DNA of 64,000 nt from Trematomus loennbergii. Taxonomy: Eukaryota; Chordata; Actinopteri; Perciformes; Nototheniidae. A model generated the notes under the pieces. That model was given only the letters and a program-made list of their open reading frames with translations, did not search any database and was not told where the DNA came from. The stretch lies in contig JAAOOA010000016.1 of the NCBI GenBank assembly GCA_012861695.1, positions 25,199,200 through 25,263,199 of the forward strand. Direction: 5' to 3'. The stretch's first letter is position 1. Each line of letters opens with the position of its first letter. The position numbers were made by a program, and so were the translations under genes. Shown one piece after another: positions 27,906 to 40,444 of the stretch.

Positions 27906-29800
27906 AAATCCGACCTCAAAACATAATTACCATAACTCGCCCTTCAACATGACACCCCAAAAGTCAGTGTGCCCCTTGCAAATAGTTTCTTTTGTTGTAC
28001 CTTTTCTTCCATAAGCTCTCATGCAGGTTTTTCTGACCCCAGATTGAAAACCACCTGGCAAGTAATGCCCAGGCTTGTGGGTGATGATCTCCCTAAGAGC
28101 TGCTGCGGGCTGCCAGCACTGAGAGGTCCGAGCCAACAGTAGCAGTTAGCTGAGCCTTTATTTATGAAAGGGGATTTGCTCTCCTCATGTTAAGTAGCTG
28201 GCAGAACAGCAGAAAAAGCAAATCGCTAATACTTCCTTCCTCTTTTCCCTGCCTCTATGCAGCTTTGTTGTAGGAACTTGAAACTTGATGACATTGGGTA
28301 CGAGCCCAGCAGGGATTTTGGCTGTTGTACTCTTTACATTAGAGACCGCATTCATGTTCTGACTCATATACTGTAAGAGCAGCGTAGCAGAAATAAGCTG
28401 AAAACAAGTGCGGTGTAACGTTCCCTTCCAGCCTCAGGGTTTAATCTGACTCCATTCAACATCTTCTCGCCTTTTGTAAGTGGTTGCTTAAGTGGCGGCC
28501 AAAGTAAACTGGTAATCATACACTGCCTCAAACTTCTTTGCAAACCCTTTAAGTCTAATCTTCCTCATTTATCCTCCTAAAGCAGGTTGTCAAACTCTTT
28601 ATGGCAAGGTGAGGAAGAATGTCTCCGTGCACCAGCATCCTGGGGGGATTCTTGCAGGATGACAGGGTTGCACATATTCATTTGTTCTCTCCTTGGAGCT
28701 GTCGCGGTGCTCTGCCCTGCTCCAGTGATCATTGAGCCTCCGGGGTTTAAGTGCTTGGCTCAAGGGCAGTTCAATAGTAATTATTGACTGCAGGGTTTCT
28801 GTACGTTCACACCACCCACTCAGGTTTCCCCCAGACGGTACATGAAATCCAACAGTCACAGTGCTGAGGAAAATGACTGTAATGATTGTGTGTTTGCGGG
28901 TTAAAATCCCAGAGACTTGCACACCTTACAACAATGAAAATTCCAAGATACAACCCATGAATATATTCATAATGAAAGAAGCAGAATCAATTTCCCCAAA
29001 ACACTTTAAAGAACAGAATACAATGCAACTAAAAGGTATGTTTTTTGACATTTTCATTAAGGAATATGAGCAGCAAAAATTTTTGTATGTGTTTATTTAG
29101 AATATTAACTGTGAAAAAAGTTGAGTCATGTATTCTTATTATTGTTTTGCTTTAATACTAGGAAAGATAATCAATGTATCAATAGGATGTGGATGTGAAG
29201 GACCAAGCCTGTGAGTGTGAGGAGTCACAGGTGGATTTCATATGAAATAATTTACAAATACAAAATGTGCAACAAAATTATGGAACAATGAAAAGGGTCA
29301 ATTTAACATATCTTAAATGAAACTGGAAATAAAAACATAACAGACTCTAATAAACTGAACAACAAGGGGAACCCTGACAGGGTTATCAGACTATTTTTGA
29401 AGAAAAGGGGTAAAACAAAGACAAACACTGACACCTAAACTACAAAACAAACAAGACAACTCATCAAACTGTGAAATATTTCAGCCATTAACCAAAGCAA
29501 TGCCCCCCAAAAACTGGTATTGTCTAGAAAAAACAAACAAAATCTCTAAATTACAAATCCTAATTCACCCCCCCCTGTGAGACAAGCACTTGGTACATTC
29601 TTATTTTGACTTCCTGAATTTAAGTGGTGTGCTTTTGGTGGCACCCTTTGCTACAGCCTGATAAGATGGCCCCCCAGCAGCCCCAGAAACCAGCAGTGAC
29701 TCCCCATCACAGGTAAATCTAAATCAACTGTGTCTCATCAGTGGACTTTGTCTACTTTAACCAGAACATGTGCTTAAACCAATCTGCTTTTACTTGTCAT
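27906..29800. other. Intergenic DNA, no gene seen
   Basis: No recognisable gene. Open frames are short and patternless. Confidence 0.4.
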
Positions 29801-30660
29801 TAGTGATGGCGAGATGAAGCCTTATGAAGCTTTGAAGCTTTCCAGCCAATTGGTTCGTAAAAAGGTTCATCTCATGAGGCTTCATCATGGGCTTCATTTG
29901 AACACAAACCCCCCTGTTGGTCATAGTGTGTAAAACAGGCAGATTGGACATCTCAACAGTGTGCTCTATCTCATATCGAGTTCCCAATGAGTAAAGCCTT
30001 AGAATAACTCTAAACAACGAACATTAAATCATATTTTCATGTTAACAATATTGTATTTATTCCAGTTTAATGATTGTGATTGAAAAGCCTAAGGAGGCTG
30101 GTAAACATTGCAAAGAGGGATTTGTATTCCTTAATAATATTCGTAAACTTAACCATGTTGTAGCCTGAGAAAGGCTAAACCATATCAAAGACTACATTTA
30201 TTGACTACATTATCTAATTTAGCTGTAGCTTTTATAAACAAAAAAAAAGACTTATTGACGAGTCGATGAACCAGGGACCTTGCGGTAGAGAGTAAACTGC
30301 TTTCCAGCTGACCCACAGCCCACACACTGAAACTTCCTGAAAACACTGCACCCTATTTATTCCTGTATTTATTCATTTATTTATTTATTCATGTTTTTAT
30401 TCCTCTATATAAGTGAGGGTCTGAGCTCTCTTAATTCCATCGTGTCACCGGGCCCGGGTACAGGAGGGGTAATATGGTTCTTATTATACATCCAATATGA
30501 GCGTTGTGGTTCAACCGATCTGAATCGCTTCCTGAAGCAGTCACGTGGTATCGACAGGCAGCGAGGCTTCGTTTGTCATCGATGACGTCACTGGCCCAAA
30601 ACGATACAAGCCTTACTCGACACACGCTCCCAAGCCTCAGCGCAATACGTAACATCACTA
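29801..30660. mobile_element. hAT element, 860 bp, non-autonomous
   Basis: Terminal inverted repeats TAGTGATG and CATCACTA, with 8-bp flanks CTTGTCAT (29793-29800) and CTTGTCAC (30661-30668) matching at 7 of 8. The interior carries a tRNA-like segment and no transposase. Confidence 0.8.
30262..30325 (-). other. tRNA-like segment inside the hAT element
   Basis: Minus strand: GTGGGTCAGCTGGAAAGC resembles an A-box region and AAGGTCCCTGGTTCATCGA a B-box and T-loop. It cannot be folded into a full functional tRNA by eye, so it is a derived relic at most. Confidence 0.3.
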
Positions 30661-31194
30661 CTTGTCACATTATCTTTCACTGCATAAATATTAGTCAGGT
30701 CATAAGGGCAAACATTTCTTAAACTTTGATCACTGACCTCTCCGTTAATACATGCCAAAAAGGAGTTTTAAAAAGTAGTAGATATTCAGAAAGACTGACT
30801 GCAGTGCCTTACGCAAAGAAAATATATTTCCCCATATATTAACTGTCAATATATTGCATTATTTTGTTTTCTGATTTACTGGTTAATTGAAAAGATTTAA
30901 GAAAGGAAATCTTGCTGTTGGCTACACCAAGTGATACTGATTAATAATCAACATGAAAAACATATTTATTCATATCTACAAAATATATTGAAAATATATT
31001 GAAGATATATAGAATAATATATTGTGTTAATATATTACAATATATATATATTGAATAATATATTGTGATAATATATTGTAATATATGTGATAACACATCA
31101 GTAATTGCCGCTTTCCATATATTGAGTAATATATGTAAATATATATAATATATTGGTTGTGTATATATGTGAACATACATTTACTATATATTAA

Positions 31195-31620
31195 CATTTA
31201 TATGGGGACATGTACTATATATATTCACAAATATATGGGGACATGTATGTACTATATATTCAGTTTTATATGGGGACATGTATGTAGAATATATTCACAA
31301 TTATATGGGGACATGTACTATATATATGCACAAATATATGGGGACATGTATGTACTATATATTCAGATTTATATGGGGACATGTATGTAGAATATATTCA
31401 CAATTATATGGGGACATGTACTATATATATTCACAAATATATGGGGACATGTATGCGCTATATATTCAGATTTATATGGGGACATGTATGTAGAATATAT
31501 TCACAATTATATGGGGACATGTACTATATATATTCACAATTATATGGGGACATGTATGCGCTATATATTCACAATTATATGGGGACATGTATGCACTATA
31601 TATATTCAGATTTATAAAAG
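31195..31620. repeat. Minisatellite, about 12 copies of a 33-35 bp unit
   Basis: The unit contains TATATGGGGACATGTA plus an AT-rich spacer (TATATATTCACAA). Starts recur at 31201, 31234, 31269, 31304 and onward. Overlapping open frames are by-products of the period. Copy 1 has only about three units (23730-23830). Confidence 0.9.
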
Positions 31621-31708
31621 ACCATGTACGTACCATATATTCTGAACATGAGTGCAATATATGTTCACAATGAGGAGAAATGCATGTTCTGATAAAAAAA
31701 ATCTTTCA

Positions 31709-32645
31709 TTTATTTCAAACCTTTATTTATGCAGGTGAATCCCATTGAGATCATTGATCTCTTTTTCAAGGGTGACCTGCTGCAAGTAGGTTCCACATGA
31801 ATACATATAAACATAACAGAAAAACAAAAAAGGACATCATACAGCATATTTACAGTGACTACAGTTTACATAGCTAGTAACATTTACAGGTTCCAACAGT
31901 TTCCGATTGGATAGCATCTATCCTTGCTTTAAAAACATTTAGTGGAACCAAATTGCTCAGACTGTTCCAAGTTAGCGGAGCTGCGCATCTAAATGCTATC
32001 TTCCCTAAGACAGTCCTAGCAGTTGGCACATTTAATAAAACACAGCATTCGATCTCAGGCAGTAGCCACTTACAATTCGCCGTGAGATCAGGGAGCAGAT
32101 GTAGGATGGAAGTTTCCCTAACATGGCTTTATATAAAAATGTACCAGTGACTGAGCCTCCGTACAGTTAGTGAAGGCAACCAGCCCTTGCATACAGGGTA
32201 CAGTGATGGGTTAATACTTTACAGTTTGTCACAAATCTCAGTGCACTGTGATAGGCGGCATCTAACTTGACCAGGCAATTGGCAGGTGCATTCATATAGA
32301 TCAGATCACCATAGTCCAGTACAGGTAAAAAGGTCACAGTGACTAGCCTTTTTCTGGCCTCAAGCGAGAAACAGGACTTGTTCCTGGAAAAGAAACCTAG
32401 CCTAACCCTCAGTTTTTTAAGCAGGTTATTGACATGAAGTTTAAAAGTGAGACAATCATCAAGCCAGATACCAAGGTATTTGTAACAGGTAACCACTTCA
32501 AGTTTTATTCCTTGTGTAATTAAAATATCTAAAACAGGCTCTGGTGTCTTTTTAGTTTTGAAAAGAGCATTACCTTGGTTTTATCAACATTTAAAAGAAG
32601 CTTAAGCGCTGAGAGCTGAGTCTGAATAATGAGAAGCTTAATTTG
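31709..32645 (-). mobile_element. 5'-truncated non-LTR retrotransposon
   Basis: Minus strand: NVDKTKVMLFSK (end of the reverse transcriptase domain), YKYLGIWLDDCLTFKLHVNN, VLDYGDLIYMNAPA and YHSALRFVTNCKVLTHHCTL. A decayed C-terminal TWNSLSNLVPLNVFKARI follows, then a 3' tail GCATAAATAAAGGTTTGAAA. The longest intact frame is 32167-32496. Copy 1 sequence is continuous across both borders, proving insertion. Confidence 0.8.
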
Positions 32646-32754
32646 TTTTTTTCTATCAATGTGTAACAGTTATCAAAATACTCATTAAAAGAAGGACAAG
32701 GAAAGAATAAAAGAAAAGGCCTATAAACAACACATTATGTAATGACTCAAGAAC

Positions 32755-33270
32755 ATTTTTATGTAATTATGTAATAAAACCCACATTTTGTAATAATCTG
32801 CTGCATTCTGTAACAGCCTGAACGCAATATAAAATAAATGTCCCTGCATTTTGTAATAAATTACATTTTGCAATGGTTATTACAAAATGCGTGAGTTGCC
32901 CTTTTAAAAAACTGTAATATTCATTATGTAACCATAACCAAACTGTAAATATATCCCAAAATTGATGTTGATATGTTGGCTAATGAATATGGTAACACTT
33001 GATCTAGTTTTGGCCAATGAAAGATATTCTACTGAAGTATTTTTAAATTATGAGTAAGGATGATTCATGGTTGAATAAATAAATAAACAGTTGTAATGTT
33101 ATTGTTTGCAACTCATTTTGTAATAACCACAGCAATATGTAATAATATATTTCAAAATGTGGCGACATGTATTACATATTTGCATTGAACTTGTTTACTA
33201 CATAATGGGCAAATTATTACAAAAGGAGGTGTTATTACATAATGAAGGGAAAATGTATTACATTTTGTAT
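32755..33270. repeat. Cluster of CATTTTGTAAT motifs in both orientations
   Basis: TTACAAAATG or its complement, with variants, occurs repeatedly across this stretch in both directions. A thinner version is present in copy 1 near 23505-23540. Confidence 0.6.
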
Positions 33271-33808
33271 AGGTATAGTTAATAAATGATGCATTGTTAT
33301 TTCATACAGGGCCAAAAAGAGCAGTCTGTTATCCTATTTAACAATCTTGTTTTTTGTTTCACCTGGTGACAACTTTAAACATGAGCTGATCACTCATTAA
33401 AACAAGGTCCGGAACAGGGCCAAAAAAACAGTCTTGTACCCTATTTGATCGTCAATCTTGTTTTTTTCGTGCCTTTACTCACAAATTCTTGTGTTAATGG
33501 ATGTTCTTATATCTGATGTCTTGGTCCCTGGATGGTGGTTTACTACAGCATCTGTGGAACAGAACAATTACAAATAATTAGAAGTTCACAAAAGACAGCA
33601 GGAATTATAACAATATCCATAATATCTATATTAAAGCATGGGCTGGCTTGGTGAATAATGTGGGAATACAAATAGTGGAAGAATAGGCTTTGTACATTTT
33701 CGTCTGAGTGTGGCGCTACTGGTTGGTATATTTTATGGAATTTGGACCAAGCATCTGCATCTGTAACAGTTCTGTTTAAAACTTTTTTAAATGTAATTGC
33801 ATTCATCT

Positions 33809-34196
33809 TTAAAGGTGGGGTAGGTAAGTTTGAGAAACCGGCTCGAGATACACTTTTTGTTATATTCCATGGAATGCTCTTAACATCCCGATAGCAATGA
33901 ATATCTGAAGTGCTTTGACAAAAAATCCATAAAAAATATCATCTGTGGAAGCCGTGGTACTGTAAAAAGCACACCAATCATTTTAGCCGGCCCGGCTGAA
34001 ATGACTGGATGGCCTACCTGCCTGTCAGCCTTCCATCTGTGCACAAACTTATCTCGTGCCCTCATTGGTCATGTGCGCGTTCGTGTGTGTTGGAGGAGGG
34101 GCTCTGTAAGGAAGTGGCAGATTTTTTCCGGCTGTGTATTTTCAAATTCTAGCGCACTCGAGCTGGTTTCTCCAAAATTACCTACCCCACCTTTAA
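33809..34196. mobile_element. 388-bp MITE with TTAA flanks
   Basis: TTAAAGGTGGGGTAGGTAA at the left and TTACCTACCCCACCTTTAA at the right are perfect inverted termini bounded by TTAA. No coding capacity. Nested inside copy 2. Confidence 0.85.
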
Positions 34197-34466
34197 AAGA
34201 CTACTTTTATTGAATGAGAGTTTTACCTAGCACAATGAGCCTGGGGTGGTGGGAAGGGAGAACTGGGCCTCGGCATCGGCATCGGCAGGAGTGTCGCCTA
34301 TGAGTATTAGAATTTAGATTAACAAAGGCATAGAAAAACCCTGAAATATGTACTGACACAAAGCTACAACCCTCGATTTTGTAAGTAGTAGTAGTAAATA
34401 CATACGTATATACAATATACAACAATACGCATAGTGCAATTAGCAGTACCAGTAATAAAATAACTG

Positions 34467-34700
34467 AATAAATAGTAGTAGAACCTTTATTTAGCCAGGA
34501 AAATCAATTAAGAACAAATTCTTATTACAATGATGACCTGACAGGAGGCAAAAGGCGTCCTGAGGGGATGGGGTTTGGGAGGAAAAAAATAAAAAGACAG
34601 ACTCCGGGCACTACAGAACCCAGGAGACAACACAATGACACAGAGCAGAGATGACAGGCATAGCAGTTAAACATATAAAATCTCTAAAACAATATTGCTG
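34467..34700 (-). mobile_element. Non-LTR retrotransposon 3' UTR fragment
   Basis: Minus strand ends CTGGCTAAATAAAGGTTCTA, preceded by AAGAATTTGTTCTTAATTGA. This is the usual 3' terminus of a fish LINE family and is related to the tail at 31709-31760. Its 5' limit is unclear. Confidence 0.6.
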
Positions 34701-34834
34701 TGGTTCAATCTGTCATTAAAATAATATAGAACATTCATCCATTCAATCATTCATTCCTTCATGGCAAGGATAACTAAGCTGAATAGTGAATAAAGTGATA
34801 TGTGAAAAGTAAAATTACAGTGAAATTAAATGAC

Positions 34835-35033
34835 AGTGCGTTCCTCACCACTGCGATCTGGCTCCTCTGTCCTCGTGTCTTTTGGGTCTGATTCCTCACT
34901 ACTGATGTCTGCCTCTGCATGGGCCCTCTCTCCTTATTTATTCTGTCTCAGTCACCACTGCTATCTGGCTCCTCTGTCCTCTTGACTTGTGGTTCTGCAG
35001 GCTTAGTTCGACCTATGAATTTCAACAATGCTC
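34835..35033 (-). pseudogene. Transposase second-exon remnant, copy 2
   Basis: Acceptor TTTTACAG, then GALLKFIGRTKPAEPQVKRT, one in-frame stop, then acidic SSEESDPKD and TEEPDRSGEE blocks. It is longer than the copy 1 exon and shows the internal EEP duplication that copy 1 lost. Confidence 0.5.
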
Positions 35034-35251
35034 CTGTAAAATATATAGATATAGTATTATGGGTCAACATTAAAATAACATACACTGGAGAGCAAAATGT
35101 GAAATGCCATTGACTGTAGGCTACATATTATCCACACAATTGTCAGCAGGGGCAATAACAACTAAAATGTGAACTAACTTGAATGCATTAGTCCACAACA
35201 CATAGCCTAACTAATGTTAGCCTACATAGTTACTAACATCAGAACACATAG

Positions 35252-36615
35252 TATTGGGGAATCTTATGTGTTTTGTGATGTTTGTGCTGGAGCAGTTTTA
35301 TCCAAAACAGCACTCCGGTTAGAGAGTTGACACGGAGACAGGAAGTACAGTCTTTGGACTTTATATTAGCTTGGTTCTGATCATCAACACAGAATACATC
35401 ATGCTTGATGTGGAATCACATACAGGATGTTGAATGGGTTGATGAGTATGATGATAATGATAACGTAGAGTAGAGAATGAATGAATGGTTTCTGCAAAAT
35501 ACACAGAAATAGAAATAAGGTTCAAATTACAATAACTAACCAGACTATGGTTATTAATAATAAGCAACAGCAATACTAATTGTTGCTAAAACACATTAGA
35601 CACGTTGCAAACACACGGCTAATAAAAGCTAAGTTAGCATCTCATCCACACACTATCACTGAATAGCTTAACTTAGCTAACTAGCTAGCATTAGCTCAAT
35701 TCCTGAACAACATAGCAACTAAAAACGGGACATCAAGACTCATTAACACACTGACTCAGCAGGACACTATGCATACTGTTGATAATTCGTGATCTTCTCG
35801 CTCCCAGGAAAGAAACTTAAAATAACGAGACTAATGGAGTCTCTGAAAAGGTTCAAATGGGTAGTTTAATTAAGTAACGTGGTTAAAGAACAAGCATGGT
35901 GAATGGAGAGACAAAGCCGGCGTTGTCTTCAGGGTAGGCTGCAGCGAAGGAAAAGAGCGAGTCGTTGTCTGTCTTCCGTTTTTATCCTCCTCTCGTGGTC
36001 TCATGCTGTGCAGTTAGTGAGTACGCCCTTCTCATCTGTTTTGGTTCGACATCGCGAGAGTACAGATGATTTCGACATTCTATATTCCCTGCTTACTTCC
36101 TTAAACCTTTTCTCCTCCTTATGTCTTTCATGATTTTCTATTTAATCCCTTATAAACAGCTGTAGGTTAGTTTAAAACATTGTTCGCGACATGCTACGTA
36201 CTGACTGGATATGAAAGATTTTCAGAATAAAATGGTGGCATTGAGACTTTGAGAACTTCCGGGTTTTTTCACAATAAAACAGCTTTTAAAACTGACGATA
36301 TATTTTAGACTAATTATGCTATTAACATTGATTTTAATATCTAACAATACAATCTTATAACATTACCAACACTAAAGATCTGCATATATGCTCACATTCT
36401 TCACGAACGCATTCTCTCTGTGACGATGGTAATTATGCATGTGACGATGCGCAATAATGTCCTGTCATGAACGCACATGTGTAACCCATGGATGTATAAT
36501 AAGAACGTGTAACCAGCTCGAGGACCCGTAGCTGAACTACTTTAGCTGTCCCTAAATGTGCCCGACTAAAACACGAACGATATAATGCAGATCAAGGAGA
36601 ACAAGGGGAATTTAC
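35252..36615 (-). mobile_element. 1.36-kb insertion with 9-bp target duplication, class unclear
   Basis: Flanked by AACACATAG (35243-35251 and 36616-36624); copy 1 has one such site, uninterrupted. Minus strand from about 36619 to 35777 looks LTR-like: it starts TGTTG, has a GGATAAAAAC TATA-like box and an ATTAAA signal, and ends CAACA. The other 0.5 kb is unidentified. No coding domain is visible. Confidence 0.55.
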
Positions 36616-37011
36616 AACACATAGACTAACTGTGGTTACATTACTTAACTAGCTCATCATCGTCACCAGTCAGAAAATGTCCGTTAGCCGTGGGGCTAGT
36701 TTTCGCTATGTTAAACTCCATTGACTTATGCTAAAATGTTAGCGATCTAAAGGTCCGCTATTTTTGGCTGTTTTGGGTCGACTTCAGTTGACTGTAACAT
36801 CGAAAATCTTCGAAATTGAATGTTCACAAAGCTGCGGACCGGTTATACACTCATACACGAGGGAACTAACATAGCTAATTTAACTAACGTTAGCTAATGT
36901 AGCTGGTGTAGTGCCGAGAGACGGGACATACGGATTAAGCAACTAGACTACTTGTAGTGTACATGCAGAATTATTTCAATTTAAAATAGTTTTAAATGCT
37001 CACACACATAC

Positions 37012-37098
37012 CTGACTCTGGTGCTGTATTTTCCTCTCGTTTCTTTTTAATTTTCCGTTTCGAAGCACCTGATGAATGCTTTCTCTTTGACACTCAGC
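37012..37098 (-). pseudogene. Transposase first-exon remnant, copy 2
   Basis: Minus strand: SKRKHSSGASKRKIKKKREE..., ending at GTATGTGTG in the phase needed for exon 2. The start codon seen in copy 1 has been lost here. Confidence 0.5.
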
Positions 37099-37694
37099 GA
37101 CAGAATCAACAGACAGAGGCAGCAACGCAGATTTGAATCTGCCAATCAGATCAATCTATTGCTGGAGAGGGGGGGGGCTCTGCCGTGGGTGCGTTCCACT
37201 CCAAATAGCCGGTCGGCCGTAATATATGCATAGATATATATGCGTGCATATATGCATATATATATGCGTGCATATATGTGTGTGTCTATATATATTTATA
37301 AACTGTATATTATTTTCCATCATTCAATGGACAATTTGTACTTTTTTTATATGTAGGCTACCATCAAACATATGTTCATATATAAAGTGGTAACTATACA
37401 AAACGAAGTGAGATAACTGTTTATGAATATCTGTTCAATTTTATGTAAACTTGTGTAACTCATGAAAGATAAATGAGTGTTTCAATAAACTATTACATAT
37501 AAATGTATAGTGCAGTTTTTGTTTCATTGCAATATATTTTTTTTATATGTATCAATATATAGCCATACATGGTCCATGCATATATTGCAATATATTTAAA
37601 AATATAAGGACTACTTTCCCATATATGGAAATGTATGATCCAATATATTGTATTATATTTACCAATATATTACAATATATTTTTGTTTCATAAG

Positions 37695-38235
37695 ACTAAT
37701 GAATTATTATTCCTCTTCTTGACCCTTTTCTCAACCCTGCCAGGCAGTAGGTTGTGACCTCAGGTTGTTGCTGATAGATTGTTCCCCGCATCCACATGAG
37801 CACACAGCGGGCCAAGAAACCATCAATGAAGACCGTTAGCACTACAAAAAGCTTACACTACAATAACATGACCATGCTAATGATGGATTCAATGCTGTGT
37901 CTAGGCCTGAAACAGTCTTAGACCAAGTGAAAACAAAGTATGTGGTAAGGTTATACTTCAAAATGACATGCACATTTGTTGCTAAAAGGTTTTTCTTTTT
38001 CTTTTTAAAACTCAATTTGTTACTTTATTTGTTGAAATGCCATGACATTACAGAACAACAGGTGCTAATGAATTAAGCCTTAACACAAGAAGCTTGTAAA
38101 GCACTATGATTGAAGTGTTCAGACCATTATGAATCACCTTTTCAACCCATTTATTTATGCATCATTTTTGGCTGTTCAATAAGTGTTTTACCCCACCCAC
38201 TGAGAGGTCATGACCTCAGACAAAGACGCAGTGCT
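37695..38235. other. Intergenic DNA, no gene seen
   Basis: No recognisable gene or element. Confidence 0.4.
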
Positions 38236-38243
38236 GTCGAGGC

Positions 38244-38636
38244 TAGGGCTGTTTGATTATGGCAAAAATCATAATCACGATTATTTTGGTCAATAATTGA
38301 TATCACTATTATTAAATACGATTATTCATTGACTTTGAAAACATCCATTATTGAACTTTAGAACAAATACAAAAATAATTTGAACAGTATCTTTTTAACT
38401 GTTGATTACCCTGATTGTATGTGTAATACAAAAATAAATGATACATTTATATTTACATTTAAATATATAAATATGATAAATAAAAATAAATTAGACTAAA
38501 ATTAATTAGATCAAATATGTTGCACTGTCACAACCTAGCAAAGCAAAATAATCGTTTTTTTAAATGTGTTGTTTTCGTAATTGTGGCAGGCCAAAATCGT
38601 AATTGCGATTAAAATACGATTAATTGCACAGCCCTA
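38244..38636. mobile_element. hAT-type MITE, 393 bp
   Basis: Ends TAGGGCTGT and ACAGCCCTA are inverted repeats shared with 24037-24970. Flanks GTCGAGGC and GTCGAGCT (38236-38243, 38637-38644) are a 6-of-8 target duplication. The interior has ATCGTAATTGCGATTA-type repeats. Confidence 0.8.
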
Positions 38637-38644
38637 GTCGAGCT

Positions 38645-40105
38645 ATAGTTAGCTGTATGTGTTCTCCTAAATCTGAGACCCAAATCTGTAAATCATGTGT
38701 GCCTTTGTGTACACAGAGAAGATGTATTTTTGTTTGTCTTTAATCCTACACATACATTAGCATTCAGAACACAACAACATTGGTTACATAACTGAGCTGT
38801 GGGTTTGTTGATAATGGAGGACTGGCATCAGTCTTTTGAAGATTTTAAGTTGCTTTGTCTAAAGCCTTGGTGTATTGTAGGTGTATGTGGGACCTACTTT
38901 TCATTTTTGGGAATTTGTTTTATTTTAAAAGCCATGAAATTGGGATCTAGGTTTACACGTAAGAGGAATTTGACTTGATTTCATGGTGCACATAAGTAGT
39001 AACAAAAATTAAAAAACACAGATAGAGAACTATTTAAAGAAAACTAGAATAACATTAAAAAATAATACAAAATATAGTGAAATATAACAGTATTTACATA
39101 GAAATAAAGTGAGTGACTAATCAGACAAGTTCAAGATTTTGTTATAGAAAATGATCCTTTGTGGATTCTTCAAACTGCATTATCACAAATATAGAAAACA
39201 TTTTAATCTGTGTAACCAAAGAACTGGAATTATTTTGAAAGAGAGCTATAACTGTCAGGGGGCATCTCTGCAGTTTGTCAGAAGTGTTGACCCCACCAAT
39301 ATGTCCTGCTTCTGTGAAAGTATTCCTTAATCTTAAGCTATTGAAATGACTGCTACCTCTCATTGGTGAAAACAAAAGCACACAAGCCTTTGTTTTTTCT
39401 CTTCTAAGGCAGTCAAGTGTCTCTCAGAAAAGGCCATAATCCTGTTTTGGTGTTGTTGTGGCTATTATGTATAAAACAGTGTAGGTGAAGGAAGGTAGGA
39501 GGCTACCTCAAACATGGATCTGCCTGCCAACTACAGTCACAATAGCTCTGGCATATGTACAATATAAACACGTGTGGACAAATATGCAGCAGTAATGTAA
39601 TGTGAACAGCATTTCGCGGTCATATGCAGACACACACCACACACACACACACGTATGACAGAGGTAATGATGCTCATTTGGAACAATGCGTAATTGTGTC
39701 TTTTTAAAACCTATGCAAAGAGGTTTTTATGTTCCATGTTCCAACTTTTGATTTGCAACTCGCTGCCTGATGTGAAGCTCTATTGACAGTGAAATCAGTG
39801 TGTGTGTGCTCACATGTGCAGCATGTGTGTGTGCTGTGTGCTTTACAGTAGAAATCATATTCATGGGGGTTTAATGTAGTGTAAGCTGTCCTTTTGTGCC
39901 TGAAGCCATGGTCAAGCCTGAGCCAATATGATTATAAGCCTGGCTCTTCCTAGAGAGGTGGAACAGAAGGATAAATATCCATTGCAGTTATTGGATATGT
40001 GACAGAATAGCTCAAACAGGATAAACAATTGCATTTGGATGAGCTTATAAAATGTAAATCCTAACCAATGCTGCTTCTTTTGCACATGTTCATACTATTT
40101 GGCTG
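38645..40105. other. Intergenic DNA, no gene seen
   Basis: Contains a short CA tract (39630-39652). Nothing else recognisable. Confidence 0.4.
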
Positions 40106-40444
40106 GGTATGACCAAGCGCAAACTCTGGGGAAGAGCCGGGACGCCAATGCGGAAGTGCCACAAACTGCAGTTCATATATTGGCCGATAGGCGCTGACTG
40201 CAGAAAGGAGCAATTTCCATAGACCCCCATGTTAAAATGCCCAATTTCACAGCCTAAAAAAACATGTTTCTACCATGGATCCAATAAATATTATTATGAA
40301 TATAGTTAGATTCCACCTTCATGATTATGATCTGTGAGTGAATTGTTTTCTAACATGACCCTTTTATTTATATTAGGTCTTAAAGTTTTTGCATAAATTA
40401 GGGCGTGGTCACATTGAGTGACAGCTCTGTCAAGTGACTGCTGC

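Larger units (their letters stand above)
30808..37694 (-). mobile_element. AT-rich DNA transposon, copy 2, inverted, with nested inserts
   Basis: Inverse copy of 21137-25142. Left end CTTACGCAAAGAAAATATAT, and on the minus strand the right end starts CTTATGAAACAAAAATATAT, so the ends are imperfect inverted repeats. It is interrupted by a non-LTR fragment (31709-32645), a segment of 32840-34830 holding a TTAA MITE and a second non-LTR 3' end, and an insert at 35252-36615. No target duplication is clear. Confidence 0.65.

Noticed and set aside
28599..28922. 107-codon minus-strand frame
   Set aside because: No motif, no splice context and no coding bias that I can see.
31157..31657. Overlapping frames rich in MGTCMYYI-type repeats
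   Set aside because: They are produced by the 33-35 bp minisatellite.
33543..33806. 87-codon minus-strand frame next to the TTAA MITE
   Set aside because: No family recognised, and it sits in insert-rich transposon DNA. Not supported as a gene.
39142..39381. 79-codon minus-strand frame
   Set aside because: It looks possibly repeat-derived, but I could not tie it to any element or protein family.
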